A DNA stretch of 64,000 bases. Origin: Fremontodendron californicum (Eukaryota > Streptophyta > Magnoliopsida > Malvales > Malvaceae). Positions 31,730 to 44,290 of the stretch are shown here, one piece after another; the stretch's first letter is position 1, and the number at the start of each line of letters is the position of its first letter. The notes under the pieces were generated by a model, which saw only the letters and a list, made by a program, of their open reading frames with translations, was not told where the DNA came from and made no database searches. The stretch is taken from assembly GCA_030761205.1 (NCBI GenBank), contig JAULJL010000039.1:5094001-5158000 (forward strand). Direction: 5' to 3'. The translations under genes and the position numbers were made by a program.

Positions 31730-32098
31730 AGTGTTTTTTCATAAAACGCCGCTAAACTTTCACCGTCTAATAAGAAAGGCATGCAAAACTTAGCGGTGTT
31801 TTACGAACAAAACGCCGCTAAATACTTTTAATTAGTGGCGTTTGTGGTTCATAAACGCTGCTAAACTACAATCGAATGCAACAATTCAGAGTACTATTCA
31901 GGCATTTAAAAACGCCGGTGAAGTACCATCAAACGCCGCGGTATTAGTGGCATTTTGGGTAGAAACACCGGTAAATTCCCAGATGCTTAATCCAGTGGCG
32001 GTTTTGCAAACGCCAGCTAAGTATTTATCGACGCAAATAAACGCCGCTAAACTTAAGAAAATAAAAAAATTCCGCTAATAACCTACATTATTGTAGTG
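31730..32098 (+). repeat. CACTA-2 right sub-terminal repeats and terminus
   Basis: About ten copies of AACGCCGCTAAA or its complement over 370 bp, ending CCTACATTATTGTAGTG. The repeats make a spurious open frame at 31842..32078. Confidence 0.8.
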
Positions 32099-33122
32099 AT
32101 TTTTTTCCTTTCTTTCATATCTTATTTTTCAAGATGTACTAAAACTAAAAACTCTCTAATTAGGTTCTCTTGTGTTTCTATTTTACGAATTTAAACGTTT
32201 AATGCTTCTTTCGACGTTTCAAAACCTAAGCTTATGGGTGCGATTATATCAAGAGTCAAGACTAATGCACCGAATCTCATCAAAATTTCATAATTAAACG
32301 TATTTGGACGAAAATAATACTAGAATGACTGATCGCATGGCTTGAAAAATTCTTGTGTTACACCCCTTGAAAAAAAAAAAAAAAAAACAACAAAGCTTGT
32401 CAAATAAGTGTTCGCTTTTACGTTCAACTTGGAAGCTCTCTTCAACAAACAAAAAAAAAAAAAACTCGAATCTTGAGAGTAGGGTTAAAGGTTTATATGA
32501 CAGAAAGGATTATCTCATATTTTATATTTAACGTTTTTCATATTGACAATAATGTCTTGCATTTTGCATGTAAATGGAACCTATTATTATATTGCCACTC
32601 AACTACTAGAAATTATTTAAATTCTTTCGCGTTTACAACATTTTTTTGCATGATCTATCACAATTCTGACACTCAATTGGAATTGCAAAACTTTCACGTT
32701 CGTATAGTGTTCCTAAAAGTTATGGTTAGGGATTTAAATTACGATCGTATAAATTTGGTAAAATTGGACACGACACGATTACACGATATAAATACGACAT
32801 GAAAAAAAATAAAAACACGACACGAAAAAATAACACGAATACGTCACGAATACACGAATGTCTCAAAATCTATATAATACGAATTATTAACATATCAAAG
32901 TTTATATAAATATAAAATACCTTAAACACGATTATGACACGACAAAATATACGAACACGACACAGATACACGAATTGCCAGGTCTACGATTGCAGATGCG
33001 TTTTGATCGCGTTGCATTTATTGCCAAAATCATAACGATTGTGATCAATTACGATAAATATCGATTGTGAATATCAACGATGAAAGAAGCCAAAATCATA
33101 AAATAACGATGGTAACGTTGTG
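32099..33122. other. AT-rich intergenic DNA with an ACACGACACGA repeat block
   Basis: No gene. A runs near 32366 and 32450. From about 32765 to 32985 short ACACGA/CACGAATAC repeats occur in both orientations, related to a second block at 41590..41790. Probably a decayed MITE family. Confidence 0.5.
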
Positions 33123-33545
33123 TTTAGGGATGGCAATTTAAAATGCGGATTCGGATATTCGCGGATATCCGATCCGTTTTTTGCGGATTCAGATAAAAGT
33201 CGGATTCGGATATTATAATTACTAGCTGCAGCGGATGTGGATATGAAACCTCGGATATCAATTATTCGAATCCGCATTACTTCTGCGGATTCGGATAGCG
33301 GATTTGGATATCCGAATTCGAATCCACTTATTTATAAAACACATAAATTTTGTTTGATTTTATATATATTTTTTTTAAAATTGATTTATTGAATTCAGAT
33401 TTTTAGCAAATTTGGATATCCGACAGATAATGTTATTTAATTTAGATTCGGATAGTAATATGCGGATTAAGTGCGGATAATTTGCGGATTCAGATTCTAA
33501 TAGTTTAAAAAATGCAGATATCCGATCCGCTGTCATCTTTAGTTA
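33123..33545. mobile_element. MITE rich in GCGGATATCCGATCCG
   Basis: Palindromic ends: TAGGGATGGCAATTTAAAATG at the left and a matching complement ending GATCCGCTGTCATCTTTA at the right. The interior is many permutations of GCGGATTCGGATATCC. hAT-MITE-like; no coding. Confidence 0.65.
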
Positions 33546-34375
33546 TGTTGCGACCACTATTTAAATCCTAAATTGTGGCTTTCAAAACTTTTTATTCTAA
33601 TTTTGATGAGAGGATAGAGAAAAATTAGGAAGTCTCGATTAGCTGAAAACATACTGAACTCAAAAGTACATTGTAAGTTGTGATAAAAAAAACAACGGTT
33701 TAATCTAGTTGATTCATACAGTTATCTTTAAAATATAATATCCAATTAATTTAAAATTCGGGTTTCAACATTTGCAACTCTTTTTTTTATTATTATTATT
33801 TTCAATGTTACGATGTCTTTTATAAAAAATAAATAAATAAAGCGAGAAAGTGTGTAAATGAGGCTTTTTACTGGAACTGAACAATTCTTTAACTAAAGGG
33901 ATATATATACATATACTATTAAGATAAAGGATTAATATTTGATGCGCTAATAATGTATAGGGCTATACACTGCCAGTGCATCTTACGATGCTACCTGTCA
34001 GGTTAGGGGTTAGCGGTTAAGAGCTATGGTTAGGGATTAGGGGTTAGTGGTTAGGGATAAGGGTTAGTTTTTAATAAGGTGTCAGTATAGGATTCACTGT
34101 CAGTGTATAAAGTCCCTGACAGTGCATCAAAAACGAACTCTAAGATAAATGCCTAAATTCATGCATTAATGATTTTATTATATTCTAAAAAAATTTAAAT
34201 CTAACCTTTAAAATAAATAAATATATACTAATTTTATATACATTCAATTTGTGAGTGAAATAATTTATAATTTTAAAAAGGTTTAAAACATATATATATA
34301 TATAAAAAAATTGCCTTTATCTCAAAACACCAATGAGTAAAAAGTCCAAATAAGTTAGTGATCCAACCAGATCGA
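33546..34375. other. Intergenic DNA with a small TIR element holding telomere-like repeats
   Basis: No gene. Within it, 33939..34132 has inverted ends (TTTGATGC...TATACACTGCCAGTGCATC against its complement) and a core of degenerate GGTTAGGG units (34001..34068). Confidence 0.6.
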
Positions 34376-37300
34376 AAAACTGATAGTTAATAACAAAGTG
34401 GTGGAAGGTCCGGCAGAATTCAAAAAGGTAATTAGGCATCACTTCCAAAATTTGTTTAACTCAAACTCTGCAGCTAAATTGAAGGATTTAGATTGCCACT
34501 TTAACACTCTTAGTGAGCAAAGCAAGGCCTTTATTGAGAGTCCTTTCACAGAGGAGGAGGTAAAGGATGTTATCCAGATTGCGATGGCAACAACGCACCA
34601 GACCCGGATGGTTTCAACCTGAATTTTTTCAAGAAATTTTGGGACATTTTGAAAGGTGAGATTATGAATTTCTTAAACAATTTCCATAGTACAGGATCTA
34701 TTGATAATTGCCTAAATGCTTCTTTCATCACTCTGGTCCCAAAATGTTCATCTCCTTCCACTATTAATGATTATCACCCGATTAGCCTTATGGGAAGTGT
34801 TTACAAAATTTTAGCAAAAGTTCTTGCTAATCGCCTTAGGCAACCAGTGGGGGAAATTGTAGGGGAAAACCAGTTCGCGTTCATTCCTTGTAGGCAAATT
34901 CTCATTGCTCATTAATTGCAAACGAGATAATTGATTTTCTAAAGAAAAACGGGTCAGGGGGTGTTATTTTTAAGGTCGATTTCGAAAAAGCCTATGATAG
35001 TGTAGATTGGAACTTCCTTGATCTTGTAATGGTCAAAATGGGCTTTGGGGATATCTGGAGAAAATGGATACAGGCTTGCTTATCATCAGCATCGCTGTCA
35101 GTTTTGGTTAATGGTGCACCTACAGAACAGTTCAGGATGAGCAGAGGTCTTAGGCTGGGTTGTCCACTCTCACCATTGTTGTTTAATCTAGTCGCTGAAG
35201 CACTGAGTGTATTAGTGCGCAAGGCTATTTCTATTGGCTTGTTTAAAGGTATTGAGATTGGATCCGAGAATGTGTCTATTTCGCACCTACAATATGCAGA
35301 CGACACTATAATTTTTTGCGAATCTCAGGAGGGATAGATTAAAAACGTAAAGAGGGTGCTAAAGAGTTTTCAAGTGATATCTAGCCTAAAACTTAACATG
35401 AAGAAGAGTAGACTATTCGAAATTGGGGTGGATCAGACTATTATTGAGAGTTGGGCTTCAGAAATTTGTTGTATGTCTGGTAGTTTGCCTACTCATTATC
35501 TCGTCTTACCCCTGGGTATAGGTTCTAACTCTACCTCTTTTTGGAGACCAATCATAGAGAAATTTGAGAAAAAACTTGCAGGCTGGAGATCTCAATTCTT
35601 GTCAATTGGGGGAAAAGTCACATTAATAAAAGCTGTTCTCTCAAGCCTCCCTCTTTATTTCATGTCTTTTCTTCAAATTCCATGTTCTGTTTTGGATTCT
35701 CTGAATAAAATCATCAGGAGATTTCTATGGGGTGGATCTTCTTTAGTGAAAAATTTCCATATGGTGAATTGGAAGTCTATATGCAATCACAAGGAATTTG
35801 GTGGCCTCGGTTTAGTTGATTTGAGACTAAAAAATAGAGCGTTATTGAACAAATAGGTATGGAGATTCAGTAACGAACGCCACTGCTTATGGAGATCTAT
35901 AATTGCTGCAGGATATGAGACCACAACAAACAATATGCTTCAGACTACTGGGTGTATCCAAAAATGTCTCCTATATGGAAAAACATAATTCGCCCATTGT
36001 CCCCCTCTGACAATTTTCATCAGTTTATATTTGCAGGTCTATGCTTATTCCCGGGAAATGGGTGTTCAATCAACTTCTGGTCTGATGAGTGGATTGAAGG
36101 TTTCATCCTCAAAGAATGTTTCCCCCGAGTATTTGCTTTGGCAATGAAAAAAGAAGGGAAGATCTCAGGTTATGGACGTTGGGTCAACAGTAACTGGATA
36201 TGGGAGGTTGAACTCAGGAGAAGACTGTTTGACTAGGAAACTCTTCAATAGGAGACCTTCATGAGTATCCTAAATAATCAAATGATCTGCAAGAACACAT
36301 CAGATTCTGTCTTATGAAAAAAAACAAGTAGTGGTTTATACACTGCCAAGTCTTTCTGTTATTCAGTGTTGAGCTGCTCTTCATCCAAATGGGAACATTG
36401 GAAACAAATATGGGCCGGTCTTGCACTACCGAAAGTGGAAATTTTTTGCTGGCAATTATTAAGAGGCGGTGTAGCAACAAAGGTTTAGCTAGCTAAGAGA
36501 GGACTAATCAACAATGAATCTGCAATATGTTCTTTTTGCAATTCGATGCCGGAGTCTATTGATCATCTATTCTTTACATGTACTATATCTTGGAACGTGT
36601 GGGCTAAATGCTTTCAATTATGGGGTTTGTCATGGATCGCTCCAAATAATGCAACTTCTTTTTTCCTAACATGGCAGCAAGCACTCCCAGAGAAACAGTG
36701 CAATAAAATGTGGCGAATGGCTTTCTATGCAATTATCTGGTCTATTTGGCTACACAGGAATGACATTGTTTTTAACAGTAAAAGTGTTGACATATGGCAA
36801 TTACTGGATGTTATCAAACTCAAATTGGGTTTATGGTATAAAGCAAGATGGCCAAATGCACAAGGTACTGTAACTGAACTCATGAACTCACCAACAATTC
36901 TCTATCCACCGGTGAGGGAAAAGAAAAAGTGTCCTGTCGCTATTTGGAAGATGCCTCCTACTGGATTTCTTAAGTTCAACATTGATGGGTCGGCCTTGGA
37001 TAAATCTGGGCCTGCTGGTATTGGGGGCATACTTTGAGATGAACAAGGTCTGGTTAAGTTAATATTCTCAAAATCGATTGGACAAGCCGAATCAAATCTC
37101 GCAGAACTCATGGCTTTCAAAGAAGCTTTTCTTCTTTTCGCTGCATCTAAATGGGTTAACACTCACAAACTCATTATAGAAAGCGATAGTCAAAATGCAG
37201 TTCAGCAAAAGATTCGAAGAATGTTCCATGAAGACTTAGGAATCTGCTAAGAACAATAGAAACAATTAAAGATGGTCTTCACACTTGGGTTATTATCTAC

Positions 37301-37500
37301 ACTCCCCGGGAAGCTAATGAAATTGCAGATAGGTTAGCTAAATCTGGAGTCAACAGGGAGATTAACATGTTGATATACTACTCTTGAGTTCTTGAGTTTT
37401 TCTTGAGTCTTGAGTTTTACTATTAGCTATTTCGATGTAAACAGAGACTAAATCATCCTACATTAATAAAACTTTAGCTTTTCAACAAAAAAAAAAATAC
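34376..37500 (+). mobile_element. 5'-truncated plant L1-type LINE with RNase H
   Basis: One non-LTR element with the reverse transcriptase, zinc-binding RVT domain and RNase H of plant L1 elements, ending in ...TTTTCAACAAAAAAAAAAA near 37497. The endonuclease end is missing, as usual for 5'-truncated copies. I could not identify a convincing target-site duplication. Confidence 0.87.
34398..37386 (+). pseudogene. LINE ORF2 relic: reverse transcriptase, zinc-binding region, RNase H
   Basis: Pieces in order: FTEEEVKDVI (about 34545); PKCSSPSTINDYHPISL...ANRLRQ (34735..34850); FKVDFEKAYDSVDWNFL (34970..35020); SRGLRLGCPLSPLLFNL (35140..35190); catalytic YADD at 35293..35304; zf-RVT-like WKQIWAGLALPKVEIFCWQLLRGG...CSFCNSMPESIDHLFFTC (36400..36590); RNase H FNIDGSALDKSGPAGIGG (36975..37035) and TPREANEIADRLAKSG (37300..37350). 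Several frameshifts and stops, for example at 34622, 34915, 35337 and 37037. Inactive. Confidence 0.88.
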
Positions 37501-38378
37501 CATAATTTTAATCACGCAACTTTTTTTTTTTCTCTTTTAAAACAATTTTTTTTTTTTCAAAACATAGACATAATGAGTGATCAAATTCTAGTTAGAGATT
37601 TTATCATAATATAGATATCTATATTATTTATAATGTATTTGGCGTTGACACAAACTTAATTTTAAAAATTACTTAAAATGCTAAATTAAACTAATAACAA
37701 CAATATGAAATTAAAATCATTTGCCAATAATTATGTAATTTGTAGATAGAATTTTGAACTCTTAATTTCAATAAACAGAATTCAATTCGTGATCGTTAAA
37801 AAGTATTTATATCTTTTTATTTCTAAAAAAATCTACAAATCTTAAATCACCTAATTTCTTCCAACTCAAATATTTTTATTTTTTTCATCACATAATGGGT
37901 GTCTAAAATCTATTATGTATAAATGAATTAAATGCGTTAATTAAAGAGACATTAATTAATTTCTAAAAATCTATTACTAGTAAATTAGAGTAGACATATT
38001 TTTTTTGAATACAAAAACATTAATTAAAGAGAAATTATCTTATTATTCGAGTTTTTAGATTTTATAAGGAATATTAGAAATGTGATATACATTTTTAGGG
38101 CATAATAAAAAAATAATATATATGACATTATTTTCGTTTATAAAATTAAACATTATATTTTAAGTGTATCAAAACTGAACCCTTAATTAAACCTTAATTA
38201 AATAGGGTGTAAAATTTGGTTTAGGAAAGGGCACAATCGATATAATTCCCAAAATACCCCTATGAGTAATTAAATAGAAGCCATAATAACTACATAGAGA
38301 CGTTTGGCATTGGGTGAATTAGGACGTGTAGCAGTCTCTGCGTCTTTACACTCTGACTTGCAACGCTACGCCTATGCT
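37501..38378. other. AT-rich intergenic DNA
   Basis: No gene or clear repeat; T- and A-rich tracts flanking the LINE tail. Confidence 0.5.
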
Positions 38379-38404
38379 CCCCCCCCCCCCCCCCCCCCCC
38401 CCCC
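38379..38404. repeat. 26-base cytosine homopolymer
   Basis: Uninterrupted run of C in otherwise AT-rich DNA, just upstream of a GC-richer 400-bp stretch. Could form an i-motif, or G-quadruplex on the other strand; length is likely unstable and could be a sequencing artefact. Confidence 0.9.
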
Positions 38405-38413
38405 AAATCTTAA

Positions 38414-38815
38414 TTAAATCACTTCTCCTCGCTCCTCACCAAATATTGTTTCTTCAATAACCCCTCCCACCCTTTTCTTCTCCAAACAAACTCTCCTAAA
38501 ATCAAAATCCAGAATCCCATGGCGGCCTGGCCCTGACCTCCGGCCACCGTGCGATCCATGCTGATGCGTGTAATATTTTCGTGTGGACGAGCATATATAA
38601 AGCTTAATCATGCTCTTGGCTGTGTTCACCGTGCTGCTTTTGGTGCTGCCACTAGTGCTGCCGCCATTGCCGCCACCACCCTTCGTCCTCCTGTTAATCC
38701 CAGTTCTGATGATGCTGGCACTCCTTTTCCTTGCTTTTTCGCCCTCCAAAATGACCGATTTGGATATCTCCTCCTCTGCTTGATCCAAAACGGCTGTAAT
38801 GCATCTATATTCCAA
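38414..38815 (-). CDS. Hypothetical 133-residue frame, weak
   Basis: Not recognised. An open frame in a locally GC-richer block. It has an acidic N-terminus (LDQAEEEISKSVILEGEKA), a GGGGNGGSTSGSTKSS low-complexity middle and a basic C-terminal half with GSHGGRRSGPGRHG. No domain, signal peptide or membrane segment. The other strand also has an Ala-rich open frame (38549..38827), so the coding strand is uncertain; it may be a real short gene, an exon or composition-driven chance. Confidence 0.2.
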   Translation of the reverse strand: MEYRCITAVLDQAEEEISKSVILEGEKARKRSASIIRTGINRRTKGGGGNGGSTSGSTKSSTVNTAKSMIKLYICSSTRKYYTHQHGSHGGRRSGPGRHGILDFDFRRVCLEKKRVGGVIEETIFGEERGEVI

Positions 38816-38829
38816 GAAGCATTTTAATT

Positions 38830-39268
38830 AGAAACTTCTTTTGTTGTTTTTGTTACTTCATTTTATTTGCAAGTAACTATGAAACTAAATATATTAATTA
38901 ATTGTTGCTGTGCTGCCTGCCTGTTTCTTCTTTTGATTTTCACATATTAAGGTTTCTTTCCCCGCCATAGATTGAAGTTATATCCAATCTTTTCCGGTTA
39001 ACGGTGGAATGCTATTTAAAAAAGATTTCTGCATTTAATTCTATCAAAAATAATATATTAATTACATTTTTTATTTTTTTAATAACCAATGCAACTAAAT
39101 GCAAGATTAACATTTTTCATCTTTTAATAAAAATATGGTAACTGATAAAAAATTTTGATTTACATTATCCGATAAAGATGAATAAATAAAGATGAAGAAA
39201 ATTAAGGAGGAGTAAAATTGGAAATTGACGAGCAATCAAGAAAATTGATAACGTGGATTGTTGGTTTG
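38830..39268. other. AT-rich intergenic DNA
   Basis: Nothing recognisable. Confidence 0.45.
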
Positions 39269-39705
39269 TAGACATGTTTAGGCTATAAACTAGACATTTG
39301 TGTTCGTAAATTATTCAAGTTCGGCTTTAAAAAAATCAAATTTACTTCGGTCATTGTCTAGTCAAGCTCAAGATATCGAGTGAACCGAATTCGAATATCC
39401 TAATGCTTGACTCGAGTAGTTCACAAGCCTAATCGAATTTTTTTTTTAATTAGTATTGAAAAAAAAACTCAATTCGAATTCGAGAACAAATAATCAAATT
39501 TGAAGTCGAGTTCATTTTTTACTAGATAAACCAGCCTAATCGAGCGAGCTTGAGTAGTTCGATTTTTATCTCGAATTGAGTTCGAGTTTTAAAAATGAAA
39601 CTTGATCGAGTTCGAACCGAGTTTCGAGCTTTGAATTTTGAGTCTAACTCAAGTTTCTTATTGTTTAAGTTCGGCTCGACTCGATTACACGCCTAAACTT
39701 GTTGG
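39269..39705. mobile_element. MITE with TCGAATTCGAG-type palindromes
   Basis: Bounded by ACATGTTTAGGC at the left and GCCTAAACTTGT at the right, with an interior of TTCGAGT/ACTCGAA permutations. Non-coding inverted-terminal element. Confidence 0.6.
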
Positions 39706-40630
39706 ATCAGGCCTAATTTAAGCAAGCAAAAATGATTTTATCATACTTAAATTTGACTTGAATCCAACTTATAAACATCTCTAATTGATTGATATAGCAT
39801 GTTGAATTATTAATTAATAAAATGTTAAACTTATAATTTTAATATCAATTATTAATCAATAAAATGCTAAAAAAAATTTGATGCATTCTAGTGCAATGTC
39901 ACGTCATGTAGGCCAAAAACATGTGGGTCACATGCCACATCAACGTAGCTGATTCAGTTGAGAGTTGAGAGAGGGCATGCACTTTCTTTGTCAATTCAAT
40001 TAGAAATTGCCTTTGCCAATTGCCAAATGCCAATTGCCGTGCAAAAACAATTTGCTAATGTACCTGAAATTATGTTAAGTAATGGAAAGAGATAGCCGTC
40101 CCGTGTGTGTCTCAATCTCTCAAGGATGGAAAAGCATAAAGATATTTCGCAACACATGAAAAAAATAGATCGAAGAAGGAAAGGAAAGAAATAAAGAAAG
40201 AAAAACAAAAGGACAAGTCAAAGTGGGAACAGGACACGAGAAAAGACACGTAGATGAGAGATCAACAGGTGGAGGAAATTGTTGTCAGGCACGTGGGTAA
40301 ATAGATTCATCTATATTAAATTTTGGATTAGACTTCTTCGATTGTCGGATTATTTATCCGATTTGATAAATTGATTTATGTTAGATTCGGTTTGGATATA
40401 ATTTTTTTTAATTCGATTCAACTCGAATTTTTGTTAATTAATAAAAATATATTTTTTAATTTAAATTTAATTATAAATATTAATATAAAAATAAAAATAA
40501 ATTCTCAATATTTTATTATTAATGATATGAATTTTCAAATTGATCCGATCTTGAATAAAAAATAAAAAATAATTCGAATTACGATTTGACTCGACTCATG
40601 AAAATGTTTATTCTAGATTGAAGTGTACGA
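39706..40630. other. Intergenic DNA
   Basis: No supportable gene. Includes a more mixed-composition stretch (39880..40310) with no conserved frame, then AT-rich DNA with ATTCGA-type palindromes (40360..40620). Confidence 0.45.
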
Positions 40631-40634
40631 ATCA

Positions 40635-41232
40635 AGATAATCGGTACCGTATCGGTCGGTACATACCAATTTTAAAATAAAACGAAACGATACCAGTAGT
40701 GTACCATTTCGATTTTTTTACTAATCTATACCGATTTGTACCAGCACGTACGGTTCGTAACGGTTGGTACAAAATTTTAATTTTTATATATTTTTTAAAA
40801 TTTTTTACTTATTTCATTGTTTTAAATCAATTTTTAATATTTTATCTATCATGATTATTTTTTTTATAATTACATTTAAAAATAAATATATTTATTGAAG
40901 TAATCTATTCAACTTAATTAATAATAATTTACTATATATTTTTATATTTAAGTTATTTATTTGATGTTTAACAAATTTGGATATTAAATATTTAAAATTT
41001 TATATTTACATATAAATATATATTTTATTTAGATAATTAAGGTATATTTATATATGTATATGATATATATTTTATTATGAAACTTGAAAATAGAATATAT
41101 ATATATATAATAAAAAATATTGTAAAAATATCGATAAATTCGAAACGGCATGTTGAAAAATATCGATATCGATATGTACCAATATCAAAAATATATATAT
41201 ATACCTTCCGGTACAGTACTGACTATCTTGGT
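40635..41232. mobile_element. MITE with CAAGATAATCGGTACCGT-type terminal repeats
   Basis: Left end CAAGATAATCGGTACCGTATC; the complement of the right end is CCAAGATAGTCAGTACTGTACC. The interior is AT-rich with further GGTACNNACC motifs. About 600 bp, no coding. Confidence 0.65.
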
Positions 41233-41886
41233 ACGAATTACAATCAACGATCCTAACTTCTCAAACATTGGACTCGAATCAAACCCTTACTCAAATCAAA
41301 AGAAAAACGTTTATGTATGCAAATACTAATTATGAAATTTCGAGATAAGCCTTTTCTCCTTGCCAAAGAAATGTATATATTTTTAGAGTAAAATGCATTA
41401 ATAATTTTTTAGTTTTGTATAATATTTTACTTTATTTATGATTTTTAAAGTTCAATTTTTTTAAAGAAGAAAATGCATTAATCATTTATGATCACAATTT
41501 TAAAAACTCAATTTTTGAATGAATTTTTAAAAATATTTCAAATCCATCTATATTCCCTTAACTACCATTACAAATTTAATAAAATATGTTACGAACGTGT
41601 CAAAATTTACATAAAATTAATTATTAACGTGTAAAAATTTATATAAATTTATAATACTTTGAACACAAGGAAAAATAACACGAACACAATACGAAAAATA
41701 ACATAAACACAATGCGAATACACGAACGTGTCAAAATCTACATAAAATGAATTATTAACATACACAAAAAATAACACGAACAAGATACGAACATATAAAT
41801 TTTTGTTCTTCTTTCATTTCTTCCCTCTTTCATTTCTTTATCTTTCCTTTCTTTTCTTTGTTTCCTTCTTCATAAAAGAAAAAAAG
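41233..41886. other. AT-rich intergenic DNA with ACACGAACA repeats
   Basis: A second block of CACGAACACAATACGA-like repeats (41590..41790) related to 32765..32985; otherwise nothing recognisable. Confidence 0.45.
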
Positions 41887-43264
41887 TAAAGTATACAAAC
41901 CCCCCTAAAGTTTAATAAAAAATACACTTACCACCCTATAGTTTAAAAAATACCTACTTACCCCCCGAGGTTTGATGAAAAACACACAAGTCCCCTCTGA
42001 AATTTATTTACTAACTAAATTTTAAATAAAAAGACAATTATACCCTTATTAATTATTAATCATGTATTTTTCCATTTATTTTTATTCATTTTTACTCATT
42101 TTTTAATTACAAAATAATTAGAATTGAATTAGTTTTAAAATTATCTTTATTATAAAATCAAATTCTAATTATATTATACTTTAATTCAAGTAAATGTTAA
42201 ATATTTTAAAATTATCTTTAATTCAATTATATATGAATTTTGATATTAGCTCATTAAATTATTTTTATTTAAAATAAATAAATTATCATTATTTAAAAAA
42301 TTATTAATGGTAAAAAAATTGATTAAAATAAAAATAAAAAGAGAGAAATAAAGGAGAAGAAAAAAAATGAAAATATAACTATGATCCATGAGATTTTATT
42401 GTAAATGAATTTACCTCTATTAGTTTGAAAATCACATTTTATCTCTCTAGAAAAATAATTAATGTTAGAATTTCATTAATCAAACTAATATTTATTCAAA
42501 TTTTACTTTAACTATTAAAAATACAGTCATTTTATTTATTTTTCTTTGTTTTCATATTTTCATATTTTTTCTTTTAATTAATTTTATCACTAAATTTTTA
42601 AAATAATTTTTATTTATTTATTTTAAATAAAAACAATTTAACGAATTCATCTTAAAGTTAATTATAATTGAATTAAAGATAAGTTTAAAATATTTAATAT
42701 GTACTTGCATAAAATTTGATTTAAAAAAGTAACTAATGTTAGGATTTCATTAATCAAATTTATATTTTGTTTAAATTTTACTTTAAATATTAAGTACCCT
42801 CATTTTATTTATTTTCCTTATTTTTGTTCTTTTTTCGGTTTTAATCAATTTTTTTCACTAAACTTTTTAAAATAATTTTATTAATTTATTTCAAATAAAA
42901 AAAAAATATAATACATTCATCTCAAAATTAATATATTAAATTAAAGATAAGTTTAAAATATTTAATATGTACTTGCATCAGAATTAATTTAATAATAATT
43001 AAAAATAATTTTAAAACTAATTGAATTTTTATTATTTTGTAGTTAAAAAAATATTGGATAAAAAGGAATAAAAAAACAGAAATAATTAATTAATAATTAG
43101 TATAGGGTAAATTTGTCTTTTTATTTAAAACTTACTTAGTAAATAAATCTAGGAGGTTAGTGTATTTTTCATCAAATCTGAGGGAAGTAATATCAGCATT
43201 TTTCAAACTATAGGGGTAAGTACATTTTTTATTAAACTTTAGGAAGATTAGTGTACTTTTTCCT
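41887..43264. mobile_element. Long-TIR non-autonomous element (about 1.4 kb)
   Basis: Left arm 41887..42060 and right arm 43090..43264 are imperfect inverted copies over about 175 bp (AAGTTTAATAAAAAATACACTTACC in one arm, complement in the other). Between them AT-rich DNA contains a direct duplication: a block at about 42450-42720 recurs at 42735-42975. No transposase. Long arms fit a Mutator-like or foldback element. Confidence 0.65.
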
Positions 43265-44290
43265 AAAAAAAACTTTAAAATAGGGTAACTAACCCATCCA
43301 ATCCCTTTAATACTCAAACTTAATTGTCCCCAAATAAAAACGTCAAAAATTAAAATTGAGTTAGGGACAACTTTTAATTATGTTATATATATATATATAT
43401 ATTAATAAATTGGTTGACAGAGTTTGGTGTCACTGAGTTAAATAACATCAATTTAGTTGGTAAAATATCATAAAAATTTGAATTAAATTATAGTAAATTT
43501 ATAAAATACAAAATATAAATGTCATTTAGTATGAAATTTAAATATTTTAATTAATTTTATTTTTTAAAATATTCACAAATGAAAAAAAAAAAAAACTATC
43601 ACTATTTTAAATAATTTTTAATTTTTTTTTCTTTAATCCACATAATAAATGTGTCAAATATTTAGTATTTACGTGTGCGTGTGGCATAACTACGGCAAAA
43701 CAAACAAATAAACTACAAGAGGTTATATGAAATTGCACCAGTCCATACATAATTGAACTTAATTTAGAACTTTAAAGTTCTACATTCTCCTCTTTCCAGT
43801 GTAAATTAGCAAGACTTCAGAGTTTCCTAGCTTATATTTCATAAATATACATACTATTCTTTTTAAAGTTAACATATTTAATGTGAAAATACCCTTAAAT
43901 TCAAACTTTTTTTTTATATAAATTATATCTCAAGTTAAACCTTAACACTATTTTTTAGGTGAAAGATATAAATATAATATAAAAAAAATAGAGGTGTAAA
44001 ATGATTGGGTTTAAATTTGATCATTTTGGATCGAATTTTTATTATTATTTCAGGTTCAATTTTTTTTTTATCAAAATTGTTAAGTTTTAAATTCAAATCA
44101 ATTTAATTTTGAATTATTGATGGATTAATTTTTTAAAATGTTCGAATTTAGATAATTTTGGATTCGAGTTTGAATCATTTTTAGATTCGAGTGTTCGAAA
44201 ATGCTTCTACTTCTATGGACTGTGAAATTCTTTTGAACTTTCAGCTTGCTCCATTAGAACCAAATGAAAATAAAGGTTATATCATGGGAA
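43265..44290. other. AT-rich intergenic DNA
   Basis: No gene. A (TA) run at about 43386-43402, A/T homopolymers, and a TTCGAATTT-palindrome MITE-like relic at about 43990..44200. Confidence 0.45.

Larger units (their letters stand above)
29665..32098 (+). mobile_element. CACTA-2: right part of a second En/Spm element hosting CACTA-1
   Basis: Contains a decayed Transposase_24 gene on the plus strand and a right terminus ATTATTGTAGTG at 32098 with its own sub-terminal repeats (AACGCCGCTAAA type), different from those of CACTA-1. The left part is cut off by CACTA-1, whose end at 29664 abuts coding-related sequence, so CACTA-1 probably inserted into it. Confidence 0.75.

Noticed and set aside
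31842..32078. 78-residue frame in the CACTA-2 end
   Set aside because: Made by AACGCCGCTAAA sub-terminal repeats; no protein features.
34376..37500. LINE target-site duplication
   Set aside because: No convincing matching direct repeat found on both sides; the exact 5' limit is therefore approximate.
38549..38827. Ala-rich plus-strand frame overlapping the weak minus-strand frame
   Set aside because: Composition-driven; neither strand shows a recognisable domain, so only the longer minus frame is listed, at low confidence.
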